Shown: in pieces, positions 1-5,634 of the stretch | Position numbering within the stretch: position 1 is the stretch's first letter | Layout of the letters: each line of letters starts with the position of its first letter | Origin: Clostridia bacterium | Lineage (GTDB): Bacteria > Bacillota_A > Clostridia > Oscillospirales > Acutalibacteraceae | Length of the DNA: 6,632 bases | Direction: 5' to 3' | Assembly: GCA_017547865.1 (NCBI GenBank) | Contig: JAFYOA010000423.1 | Location: forward strand, 1 to 6,632 | Notes under the pieces: generated by a model | What the model was told of the DNA's origin: nothing | What the model saw: only the letters and a program-made list of their open reading frames with translations | Databases searched by the model: none | Translations under genes and position numbers: made by a program

Positions 1-623
1 AGGGACTTGTAGCCTGTTTCCACCCACCCGGGGCAAAAATACCGCAGGCTCTTCATATACGCCAGGTCAGAAACATCCTGGTATCCGCTAAGATACAGTT
101 TTTCCAGTTCCATGCCGTTCAGGCCGCTCAGTTCAGCCTGTACGCCGGTAAGACCCAGCACTTTCAATCCCTTGCATCGGGAAAGAATGGAAAGATCTGC
201 CGCACCGCCGGAAAGATACAGGGAATGCAGATTCTCGTTGCGGGTCAGCACTTCCAGCGGAATAAACTCATCCGCACTCAGATTCACATGAAGCGTCAGC
301 TCTTCGATCGTCAGGCAGAACGCAAGAAAATCCAGCGCGGTTTCGCCGTATTCCCGCATATAAGCCGCGCTGAGAGAAAGGCTCAGAGACTCCAGATTTT
401 CCGCATAAGGCAGCTGCACCGCATCTTCTATGGAGAAACTCTCGTTCAAAACGAGTTCCGGCACATCCAGCGGGTAGGTCTCTCCGCACAGGTTCAATTC
501 TTTCAGGGCAGAAGACTCCTCCGGCTGGGAGGATTGCACCACCGGGTCCACCGGGAAGTTCTTGCCGGCATCGCAGCCGCACAACAGCAGAAGCAGCACC
601 AACACCACCGCAAATTTCTTCAT
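1..623 (-). CDS. Leucine-rich-repeat lipoprotein, N-terminal part (3' end outside window)
   Basis: The reading frame starts at ATG 623 and stays open to the left edge, giving 207 residues with the C-terminus missing. Residues 1-17 are a lipoprotein signal: two Lys, a run of Val/Leu, then the lipobox Leu-Cys-Gly-Cys with Cys17 as the lipidated residue. A Ser/Glu/Pro-rich linker (about 18-40) follows, as expected for a membrane-anchored extracellular protein. From about residue 76 there are irregular leucine-rich units, clearest as NLHSLYLSGG (131-140), GLKVLGLTG (152-160) and LEKLYLSG (173-180), about 20-22 residues apart. This spacing resembles internalin-style LRRs more than the BspA type. 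The start is supported by GAAAGGGG six bases upstream and by a promoter and terminator just before it. The role is probably surface binding or adhesion, but no ligand can be inferred. Family and anchoring are fairly sure; function is unknown. Confidence 0.85.
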   Translation of the reverse strand, partial: MKKFAVVLVLLLLLCGCDAGKNFPVDPVVQSSQPEESSALKELNLCGETYPLDVPELVLNESFSIEDAVQLPYAENLESLSLSLSAAYMREYGETALDFLAFCLTIEELTLHVNLSADEFIPLEVLTRNENLHSLYLSGGAADLSILSRCKGLKVLGLTGVQAELSGLNGMELEKLYLSGYQDVSDLAYMKSLRYFCPGWVETGYKS

Positions 624-629
624 AAAAGG

Positions 630-637
630 CCCCTTTC
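630..637 (-). promoter_or_regulatory. Ribosome binding site of the LRR lipoprotein
   Basis: On the minus strand GAAAGGGG lies six bases before ATG 623. It is purine-rich but not a perfect AGGAGG. It fixes the lipoprotein start, which also places a signal peptide exactly at the N-terminus. Confidence 0.6.
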
Positions 638-661
638 CGCCCAATTCAGCGATTTTTCTAC

Positions 662-690
662 AGTATAGCATCAATCTCCCCGCTATGCAA
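662..690 (-). promoter_or_regulatory. Sigma-A-like promoter of the LRR lipoprotein gene
   Basis: On the minus strand TTGCAT (685-690) and TATACT (662-667) are separated by 17 bases. The -10 box is preceded by TG at the extended -10 position (TGCTATACT). It lies between the lyase terminator and the lipoprotein start, leaving a leader of roughly 30 bases. The -35 matches consensus at only three positions, so the extended -10 probably matters. Confidence 0.65.
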
Positions 691-701
691 GCACGCAGCA
701 T

Positions 702-733
702 AAAAAGCGGCGCACACGCCCTGTGTACGCCGC
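702..733 (-). terminator. Intrinsic terminator after the heparinase II/III-like gene
   Basis: On the minus strand an 11-bp stem (723-733 with 707-717, one G-U pair) closes a 5-base loop and is followed by five T. It begins about eight bases past the TAA at 742-744, so it ends the lyase transcript and separates it from the lipoprotein gene. Confidence 0.88.
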
Positions 734-741
734 CATCTTTT

Positions 742-2598
742 TTACTTTTTCGCCAGTTGAATTTCGAACTTCACCTGCTGTTTGTTTTCCGGTTTCCGCA
801 GGGCAAAATCAAGGATATACACCGGGGCAGGCACGTGTTCCAGTTTCAGCATAAAGCTGTCTTCCCGCAGGGTGCAGGCAAGCTGTTCCGCATCGTAGAA
901 AATCTTTGCCGTGCCGTTTTCACCGGCAATGGTCACGCAGCCCTCGGCCACCACAGGCACAAAGCGGGTCACCATGCGCTCCACCACAGGCTGTGGTTCA
1001 CCGGCAAAAGCAATGGCATCCGTCACCGTTACCCGGGGCTCCGTTTTAGAGACTTCTACCCGGCGCACCAGACTTTGCAGCCCGGCGTTTTCGTAGGCAC
1101 CGGCAATATCCGCCTGCAGCCAGGCGGCTTCCTCGGTGGTTTCCAGTTCCACGTCTTTCGCCGCAAAACCGCGGCCCATCTGCTGGCGGCAGCCGCCCAC
1201 TTCCGGCACACTGTGCCCCTGGGAACCATTCACCAGGTAGCCGTAACGGGTCTCATCCCGGAAGTAATCCTTTGTATACTGGGCAGAACCGATATCGCAC
1301 AGCAGCATATCGCCGCCGGCATCGATCTCAAAACTGCCGATATCGTTGTGGTTGTGAGGTTCGGCATTGTGGCCGGCTTTTGCGGCAACGGCCGTGTGGA
1401 AATCTCCAAAGCTGCGGCGCACGATGAGCCACTGGGTCCCCGGCAGCAGAGTCTCGCCGTCCGGCAGGGGGCCGGTGGGGGTCTCCGGGTCGGTCCAGGT
1501 AAAGTTGCGCAGCAGGAAGTTGATCTTGCCAAAGGGGTCGGTCTGCAGGCTGCCGTAACAGGCATCCGGCACCACCAGGTCATTGGGGAACAGCTGCTGC
1601 AGCTTGTGGGTGGTGGCAAACTGGTATTTCAGCGTGGGGTAACAATCGGAGAAGGATACGCAGTTTTCCCCGGTGAGCATAGCCCGCTGCTGGAACAGCG
1701 CGATTTGCCGAATCTTTTCGCCCTGCATTAAATCAATGGCACCGCCGGTGCGGGCCTTCAGCAAATCTGCAAAAATAAGGTAATTGCCAAAGCCGTAGTT
1801 CCAGTAGCTCAGTCCTTCGGCGCACACGCCGTCGTCTTCAATGGCATCCAGGAAACAATCCATTGCCTGGCAGCAGCGCACCAGCACCGGCGCCAGCATG
1901 GCACTGTCTTTCATCAGGTACATGGCCGCCATACCCACGCCGCAGGCGCACACCGCCGCCCAGTTGTTGTCGGTGGTCTCCCAATTATACGGCGCACCAA
2001 TGGCCATAAAGGGCTGCAGCACCCGCTCCTGAATTTCATGCCGGGCACGGTACACCACCATGGGCGCCAGCTTATCTTCCAGCTCGTAGAGAATCTCCGT
2101 CAGCTGACCGGCCATTTCTGCCGCACCAAGGTCCACCACGTGGCGGTGTTCTTTGGCGTAAGCATACATGTTGCCATCCGCGGGGAACCGATTCATCGTT
2201 TCAATGACCGTGGTACCGCCGTTGGTGATGTGGGCCGGCAAGCACCAGTTATATACATCGCACACGCTCCAGATCAGGTCTTCCAGCTCGTGGATGTATT
2301 TTTCATCTTCTCTGTAAACGCACATTGCCGCCAGGGCCGCCATGTAGCCTTTGCGTTCATGCCACACATGCTGCCAGTCATCCCGGGAACCGGTGGCATC
2401 GAAGGCCTGGTAATGGGAGTAGCGCATGGAAAGCAGGGGCTGCGCCATAGATTCCTCCGCACGCCGCTGCATCTCCTGCAGCATAGGCACATAATACGGG
2501 TGGGTTTTCACCTGTTCAATTTTTTCTTTATCCCGCAGCAGCGAGAACGGCTTGCCTTCACCGGCCCGCAGTGCTGCCAGCATTGTTTTCAAATCCAT
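742..2598 (-). CDS. Heparinase II/III-like polysaccharide lyase, cytoplasmic
   Basis: The product is 618 residues. It has an N-terminal alpha/alpha toroid (about 1-370) and a C-terminal beta-sandwich heparinase II/III domain (about 385-610). Visible family motifs are NNWAAVCACGVG (211-222), EGLSYWNYGFG (261-271), HNHND (415-419) and GHSVPEVGG (461-469). By analogy with heparinase III, N211 or N212, Y265 and H415 are the likely catalytic residues; the Asn-Tyr spacing matches that family as I remember it. By analogy with heparinase II, H417, D435 and H462 could hold a structural zinc. The enzyme should cut uronic-acid-containing glycans by beta-elimination, but the substrate cannot be read from sequence. 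There is no signal peptide, so it probably acts on imported oligosaccharides. ATG 2598 is chosen because GGAGGG lies six bases upstream; a frame extension up to 2706 would run across the previous gene's terminator. No transporter, sulfatase or regulator gene adjoins it. Confidence 0.88.
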   Translation of the reverse strand: MDLKTMLAALRAGEGKPFSLLRDKEKIEQVKTHPYYVPMLQEMQRRAEESMAQPLLSMRYSHYQAFDATGSRDDWQHVWHERKGYMAALAAMCVYREDEKYIHELEDLIWSVCDVYNWCLPAHITNGGTTVIETMNRFPADGNMYAYAKEHRHVVDLGAAEMAGQLTEILYELEDKLAPMVVYRARHEIQERVLQPFMAIGAPYNWETTDNNWAAVCACGVGMAAMYLMKDSAMLAPVLVRCCQAMDCFLDAIEDDGVCAEGLSYWNYGFGNYLIFADLLKARTGGAIDLMQGEKIRQIALFQQRAMLTGENCVSFSDCYPTLKYQFATTHKLQQLFPNDLVVPDACYGSLQTDPFGKINFLLRNFTWTDPETPTGPLPDGETLLPGTQWLIVRRSFGDFHTAVAAKAGHNAEPHNHNDIGSFEIDAGGDMLLCDIGSAQYTKDYFRDETRYGYLVNGSQGHSVPEVGGCRQQMGRGFAAKDVELETTEEAAWLQADIAGAYENAGLQSLVRRVEVSKTEPRVTVTDAIAFAGEPQPVVERMVTRFVPVVAEGCVTIAGENGTAKIFYDAEQLACTLREDSFMLKLEHVPAPVYILDFALRKPENKQQVKFEIQLAKK

Positions 2599-2604
2599 GT
2601 TCAT

Positions 2605-2610
2605 CCCTCC
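2605..2610 (-). promoter_or_regulatory. Ribosome binding site deciding the lyase start
   Basis: GGAGGG on the minus strand is six bases before ATG 2598 but directly abuts the alternative in-frame ATG at 2604. Normal spacing therefore favours 2598. It also argues against longer starts further upstream. Confidence 0.75.
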
Positions 2611-2629
2611 GTGTGGTTGTTCTGCTTTC

Positions 2630-2658
2630 AGCTTACCGCACTTGCGGCGCAAAAGCAA
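2630..2658 (-). promoter_or_regulatory. Weak candidate promoter of the lyase gene, with an internal dyad
   Basis: On the minus strand TTGCTT (2653-2658) and TAAGCT (2630-2635) are 17 bases apart. Both boxes are poor matches to consensus. The spacer contains a perfect 5-2-5 palindrome, CCGCA-AG-TGCGG (2636-2647). A weak promoter with a dyad between its boxes would fit repressor control of a catabolic gene, but this is inference and no regulator family can be named. Confidence 0.35.
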
Positions 2659-2682
2659 CACACTTCTTGTAAAAAGGCACAC

Positions 2683-2716
2683 AAAAAAGCAGTGCACGCC
2701 AAACAACGTGCACTGC
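2683..2716 (-). terminator. Intrinsic terminator after the purine permease gene
   Basis: On the minus strand a perfect 10-bp stem (GCAGTGCACG, 2707-2716, with 2689-2698) encloses an 8-base loop and runs into six T at 2683-2688. It starts about 18 bases past the permease stop. A T-run on the plus strand (from 2723) could make it act in both directions, but no plus-strand gene needs it. Confidence 0.9.
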
Positions 2717-2733
2717 CATAACTTTTTTTGAAA

Positions 2734-4170
2734 TTACATGGTGACCAGGATAAACTTGAGGGTGAAGAGGATGGCGATGATGGTGATCGGGATATCCTTC
2801 TTCTCAAACTTACCGGTGCAGAGGGTGATGAGGGTGTAAGCGATGGCGCCAATGCCGATACCATTGGAAATGGAATAGGTCAGAGGCATCATGATAAGAG
2901 CCAGGAAGGCAGGCACAGCGCTGCGGGTGTCGTTCATATCAACCTTGGCAAAGCCCTTCAGCATGAGCACACCCACATAAATGAGCGCGGGAGCGGTGGC
3001 GCAGGCAGGAACAACAGAAGCCAGCGGAGACAGGAACAGGCAGGCTGCAAAACAGATGGCAACAACCAGAGCGGTAAAACCGGTACGGCCGCCGGCACCC
3101 ACACCGGCAGCAGATTCTACGAAAGTGGTGCAGGTGGAGGTACCCATCACAGCACCGGCCACGGTGGCCACAGAGTCGCTGGTCATGCACTTGTCTACGT
3201 TGTAGGGGTCGCCGTTTTCATCGATCATATCGGCCTGAGCAGCGGCACCGTACAGCGTGCCGATGGTGTCGAACATATCGACCAGGCAGAAGGTAACGAT
3301 GAGCATGATGGCAGAAATAATGCCGCCGATCACTTCACCGGAGAAGGCGTCGGTCCAGGATTTTGCCTGGAACACACCGGTGATGCCGATGGTGCCGAAA
3401 TCCTTGAAGGTCTGGCCGATCTGACCCAGATCGAAAGAAGGCACAGTGCCGGTGAGCAGGTAATACAAAACGGTAACACCGCCAATACTGATGAGAATGG
3501 AACCCTTCACCTTAAAGTGCTCCAGCACAGCAATAATCACAAGACCCAGCAGGGCAAGCAAAGCGGGCAGAGCAACGGTCATAAACGTGCCGTTGGCCAA
3601 AGCGCCGTGAATGTCCACAAACTGCACCAGGGTATACTGGTTGGCCTGAATGAGACCGACGTTCTGGAAGCCGATGAAGGCAATGAACAGACCGATACCG
3701 GCGGGAATGGCCTTCTTCAGGCAATCCGGCAGAGCCTTGGCGATTTTGCTGCGGAGACCGGTAACAGAAAGCAGCAGGAACACAAGACCGGACACCAAAA
3801 TGATGACCAGACCGGCCTGATAACCGTCCACCAGTGCTTCGCCGGCACCACCGCCCAGAACAACAGGCAGAATAAAGCTGACAAAGAAGAACGAGTTAAG
3901 ACCCATACCGCAAGCCTGTGCAAACGGCATTTTGGCATAAAACGCCATGAGACTGGTGCCGATGACAGCCGCCAGGATAGAGGCGATATACACAGCGTTC
4001 CAGATCTGCTGGAATGCCGGATCGGCGCCCTCTGCCAAATGGCTGAAACTGACAACCTGGTTGGGGTTGGTCACCACAATGTACGCCATCGCAAAGAAGG
4101 TCGTAAGACCGGCCATGATCTCGGTACGCACGTTGGTGCCGTTTTCTTTCAGTTTAAAGAATTTTTCCAT
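2734..4170 (-). CDS. NCS2-family purine permease (AzgA/PbuG type)
   Basis: This 478-residue, very hydrophobic protein should be an inner-membrane importer of purine bases (adenine, guanine or hypoxanthine), probably proton-coupled, feeding purine salvage. It opens with FFKLKENGTNVRTEIMAGLTTF (4-25), the usual N-terminus of the AzgA/PbuG branch. It carries the branch motifs DMFDTIGTLYG (298-308) and ESAAGVGAGGRTG (352-364), where D301 and E352 fall in the expected substrate-site segments. Hydrophobic stretches fit the 14-TM NCS2 fold, although I did not count every helix rigorously. ATG 4170 is chosen because AAGGAGG lies six bases upstream; an earlier in-frame start at 4233 would overlap the promoter. 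The length is slightly above the roughly 430-450 residues of typical relatives, without an obvious extra domain. It has its own promoter and terminator. Which purine it carries is not resolvable here. Confidence 0.93.
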   Translation of the reverse strand: MEKFFKLKENGTNVRTEIMAGLTTFFAMAYIVVTNPNQVVSFSHLAEGADPAFQQIWNAVYIASILAAVIGTSLMAFYAKMPFAQACGMGLNSFFFVSFILPVVLGGGAGEALVDGYQAGLVIILVSGLVFLLLSVTGLRSKIAKALPDCLKKAIPAGIGLFIAFIGFQNVGLIQANQYTLVQFVDIHGALANGTFMTVALPALLALLGLVIIAVLEHFKVKGSILISIGGVTVLYYLLTGTVPSFDLGQIGQTFKDFGTIGITGVFQAKSWTDAFSGEVIGGIISAIMLIVTFCLVDMFDTIGTLYGAAAQADMIDENGDPYNVDKCMTSDSVATVAGAVMGTSTCTTFVESAAGVGAGGRTGFTALVVAICFAACLFLSPLASVVPACATAPALIYVGVLMLKGFAKVDMNDTRSAVPAFLALIMMPLTYSISNGIGIGAIAYTLITLCTGKFEKKDIPITIIAILFTLKFILVTM

Positions 4171-4176
4171 AGTTAT

Positions 4177-4183
4177 CCTCCTT
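4177..4183 (-). promoter_or_regulatory. Ribosome binding site deciding the permease start
   Basis: A perfect AAGGAGG on the minus strand sits six bases before ATG 4170. It identifies that codon as the start and excludes the longer frame beginning at 4233, which lies in the -35 box. Confidence 0.88.
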
Positions 4184-4190
4184 ACGGGTG

Positions 4191-4223
4191 GGTTCGATAC
4201 CGCCATTATATCATTCGGTTCGA
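4191..4223 (-). repeat. Direct repeat of a heptamer flanking the permease -10 box
   Basis: TCGAACC on the minus strand occurs at 4191-4197 and 4217-4223, 26 bases apart, one copy inside the promoter spacer and one near the transcription start. Two more CGAA cores lie at 4214-4217 and 4239-4242. The CGAA core resembles that of PurR boxes, but those are normally inverted, so an operator role is only a possibility. Confidence 0.3.
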
Positions 4224-4233
4224 AGGCGCGCAA
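4205..4233 (-). promoter_or_regulatory. Sigma-A-like promoter of the permease gene
   Basis: On the minus strand a perfect TATAAT (4205-4210) lies 17 bases after TTGCGC (4228-4233). The predicted leader before ATG 4170 is only about 28 bases, too short for a purine or other riboswitch downstream of this start site. Control, if any, would be at initiation. A heptamer TCGAACC occurs on both sides of the -10 box (4191-4197 and 4217-4223). Confidence 0.75.
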
Positions 4234-4252
4234 GCCATTTCGGCCGGGTTTC

Positions 4253-4287
4253 TTAACAAATTATAAACAGGGGGGAAGACATTTGTT
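4253..4287. repeat. Short inverted repeat between the dehydrogenase terminator and permease promoter
   Basis: AACAAAT and its exact complement ATTTGTT face each other across about 19-20 bases, which contain a run of six C (minus strand) and a TATAAT-like hexamer. The arms are AT-rich and only seven bases long, so chance is a real explanation. No known element is recognised. Confidence 0.25.
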
Positions 4288-4293
4288 CTTCAC

Positions 4294-4324
4294 AAAAAAC
4301 GGCACTCCGCAGAGCACCGTTTTT
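4294..4324 (-). terminator. Intrinsic terminator after the glycerol-1-phosphate dehydrogenase gene
   Basis: On the minus strand ACGGTGCTC pairs with GAGTGCCGT (two G-U pairs) around a TGCG loop, with an A-run before and a T-run after (4294-4299). The loop with its closing pair is cUGCGg, a member of the stable UNCG tetraloop class. It begins just past the stop codon at 4330. Confidence 0.88.
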
Positions 4325-4329
4325 CTTAA

Positions 4330-5520
4330 TTATTTGTTATAGCAATCGTTGGCCATAATATCATCAAAAGCAGAGGCTGCGTAATCTTCCAGCATGCCGC
4401 GGTCGTACAGGTACTGCAGCAGGGTGTAACGCACACGGAAAGTGCGGCCGCGCAGCACGCCCTCAATAAAGCGCTCTTTATCTTTCACGGTGAAGGGGAT
4501 CTGCACCGTCTTCTGCATTTCGCGGATGGACTCAAACAGCGGCAGGAACTCACCGATCATGGCCTTCAGTTCCATATCTTCGGTTTCTTTGTACAGGCGC
4601 TTGAACATGGAGATGGCCATGAACGTACCCTCACCGCACTCAATGCCGTGCAGGTGGGGCACCTTGCCTTCTTCCACATCCATCACTTCCCAGGTCTGCC
4701 CCACCATGTGTTCCGTACCGGAAGCCGGACGGGACGTGCCGGTGTAGGCAATGCACAGGCCGGAAAGGATAAGACCGCTGACCGTATTACGGACAGACTC
4801 GATGGAACGGTCTTTCAGCGTATAAGCGGATTCAATGCACAGACGGGTGGCTTCCAGCACTTTGTTGGCCACGGTTTCGCAGTAATATTCGCCCACTTCC
4901 CGGCGGGCCAGGCGCCAGTCGAGAATCGCAACATACTTGCAGATCATATCGCCCACGCCGGCCAGCAGCAGGTCATAAGGGGCAGCAGCACACACGTTCA
5001 GGTCGATGATCACATGGCGGGCGGTGGTGCAGTCATACACGATCTTCCGGTTGCCCACAATCAGCGGAGCCACCACGGAAACGTAGCCATCCATGGAGGG
5101 GGCAGTGCCCACCACACCGTATTCCAGTCCCAGGCGGTAGCTGACCATACGGCAGATATCATTCACCGAACCGGAACCCACGGCCAGAATATAATCCGGC
5201 AGCACAGAGAACTTGTTGATATCGAACACCGGGCGATTGGTACCGGCTTCGATCAGCACACGGCCGATGTTGGTTTCGTTGGGCATAGCACCGGCGGGCA
5301 GCACAAAGCTGTGCGAAAGCATGCCGGCGGCAGAAAGCAGTTCTTCCACACGCTTGCCGGCCACAGCATAGGTGTTTTCATCGGCCACCATAAAAATACG
5401 GCTATAACCCTGCAGCAGCTGTGCCACTTTTTCCACGGCATGTTCGCTTACTTCAATCACTTTCAGCGGGGCACTGTGTTTTTTCTGTTCGCAAGTGCAT
5501 TCAAATTCAAAATCAAACAT
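4330..5520 (-). CDS. egsA: sn-Glycerol-1-phosphate dehydrogenase (AraM/EgsA family)
   Basis: The 396-residue product belongs to the iron-containing alcohol dehydrogenase superfamily, G1PDH branch. It should reduce dihydroxyacetone phosphate to sn-glycerol-1-phosphate in the cytoplasm with NAD(P)H. In Bacillus the AraM product is Ni-dependent and its glycerol-1-phosphate is used by PcrB for prenylated ether lipids. Seen here: the nucleotide-binding segment AVGSGSVNDICR (113-124), the family signature GTAPSMDGYVS (138-148), and the expected metal ligands D191 (GVGDM), H271 (GTEHM) and H291 (HLHGIECG). A short N-terminal Cys-Thr-Cys precedes the Rossmann-like domain. Length is close to that of Bacillus AraM. 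ATG 5520 is used because AAGGAG is eight bases upstream, whereas the in-frame GTG at 5529 overlaps that site. It has its own promoter and terminator. No PcrB-like or arabinose gene is adjacent. A related dehydrogenase activity is possible but less likely. Confidence 0.92.
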   Translation of the reverse strand: MFDFEFECTCEQKKHSAPLKVIEVSEHAVEKVAQLLQGYSRIFMVADENTYAVAGKRVEELLSAAGMLSHSFVLPAGAMPNETNIGRVLIEAGTNRPVFDINKFSVLPDYILAVGSGSVNDICRMVSYRLGLEYGVVGTAPSMDGYVSVVAPLIVGNRKIVYDCTTARHVIIDLNVCAAAPYDLLLAGVGDMICKYVAILDWRLARREVGEYYCETVANKVLEATRLCIESAYTLKDRSIESVRNTVSGLILSGLCIAYTGTSRPASGTEHMVGQTWEVMDVEEGKVPHLHGIECGEGTFMAISMFKRLYKETEDMELKAMIGEFLPLFESIREMQKTVQIPFTVKDKERFIEGVLRGRTFRVRYTLLQYLYDRGMLEDYAASAFDDIMANDCYNK

Positions 5521-5528
5521 ACAACTCA

Positions 5529-5534
5529 CTCCTT
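5529..5534 (-). promoter_or_regulatory. Ribosome binding site deciding the dehydrogenase start
   Basis: AAGGAG on the minus strand is eight bases before ATG 5520. The upstream in-frame GTG (5527-5529) overlaps this site by one base and so cannot be served by it. Confidence 0.8.
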
Positions 5535-5551
5535 AAAGCTTTTGCGTTTTC

Positions 5552-5580
5552 AGTATAGCACAGTTTGCTGGGTTTGGCTA
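5552..5580 (-). promoter_or_regulatory. Sigma-A-like promoter of the dehydrogenase gene
   Basis: On the minus strand TAGCCA (5575-5580) and TATACT (5552-5557) are 17 bases apart, and TG precedes the -10 box as TGCTATACT. The same extended -10 string occurs before the LRR lipoprotein gene. The leader would be about 25 bases, leaving no space for a riboswitch. Confidence 0.65.
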
Positions 5581-5590
5581 CGCAAAAAAA

Positions 5591-5617
5591 GAAAAAAGAG
5601 GATCCGCAGATCCTCTT
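5591..5617 (-). terminator. Intrinsic terminator after the BspA-like LRR gene
   Basis: On the minus strand a perfect 9-bp stem AAGAGGATC/GATCCTCTT (5609-5617 with 5596-5604) closes a TGCG loop and continues into a T-rich tail. The loop with its closing pair is again cUGCGg. It starts about 17 bases past the LRR stop codon and insulates the dehydrogenase gene. Confidence 0.9.
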
Positions 5618-5634
5618 CTCTTTTACACAGAAAT

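Noticed and set aside
268..582. A 104-codon minus frame inside the lipoprotein gene.
   Set aside because: It is in another frame of the same strand, is Arg/Gly/Cys-rich, and lacks a ribosome site, while the main frame gives a proper lipoprotein signal and leucine repeats.
562..1731. A 389-codon plus-strand frame opposite the lyase and the lipoprotein start.
   Set aside because: It overlaps the promoter and terminator between two well-supported minus genes and has no recognisable domain.
2599..2706. An N-terminal extension of the lyase beginning MFGVHCFF that looks like a hydrophobic signal.
   Set aside because: The extension is encoded by the permease terminator stem-loop and its T-tail (Phe/Leu codons from the T-run), and no ribosome site precedes it. 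The GGAGGG site supports ATG 2598.
2728..4266. A 512-codon plus-strand frame opposite the purine permease.
   Set aside because: Its product is rich in His, Gln, Gly, Asn and Thr with no hydrophobic core or known motif, as expected for the complement of a membrane-protein gene with strong codon bias. The minus frame has clear NCS2 motifs, a ribosome site and a promoter.
4171..4329. A purine riboswitch in front of the permease.
   Set aside because: The leader after the predicted start is about 28 bases, and no purine-aptamer conserved core or three-way-junction pairing is visible in the gap; the only strong hairpin is the terminator of the preceding gene.
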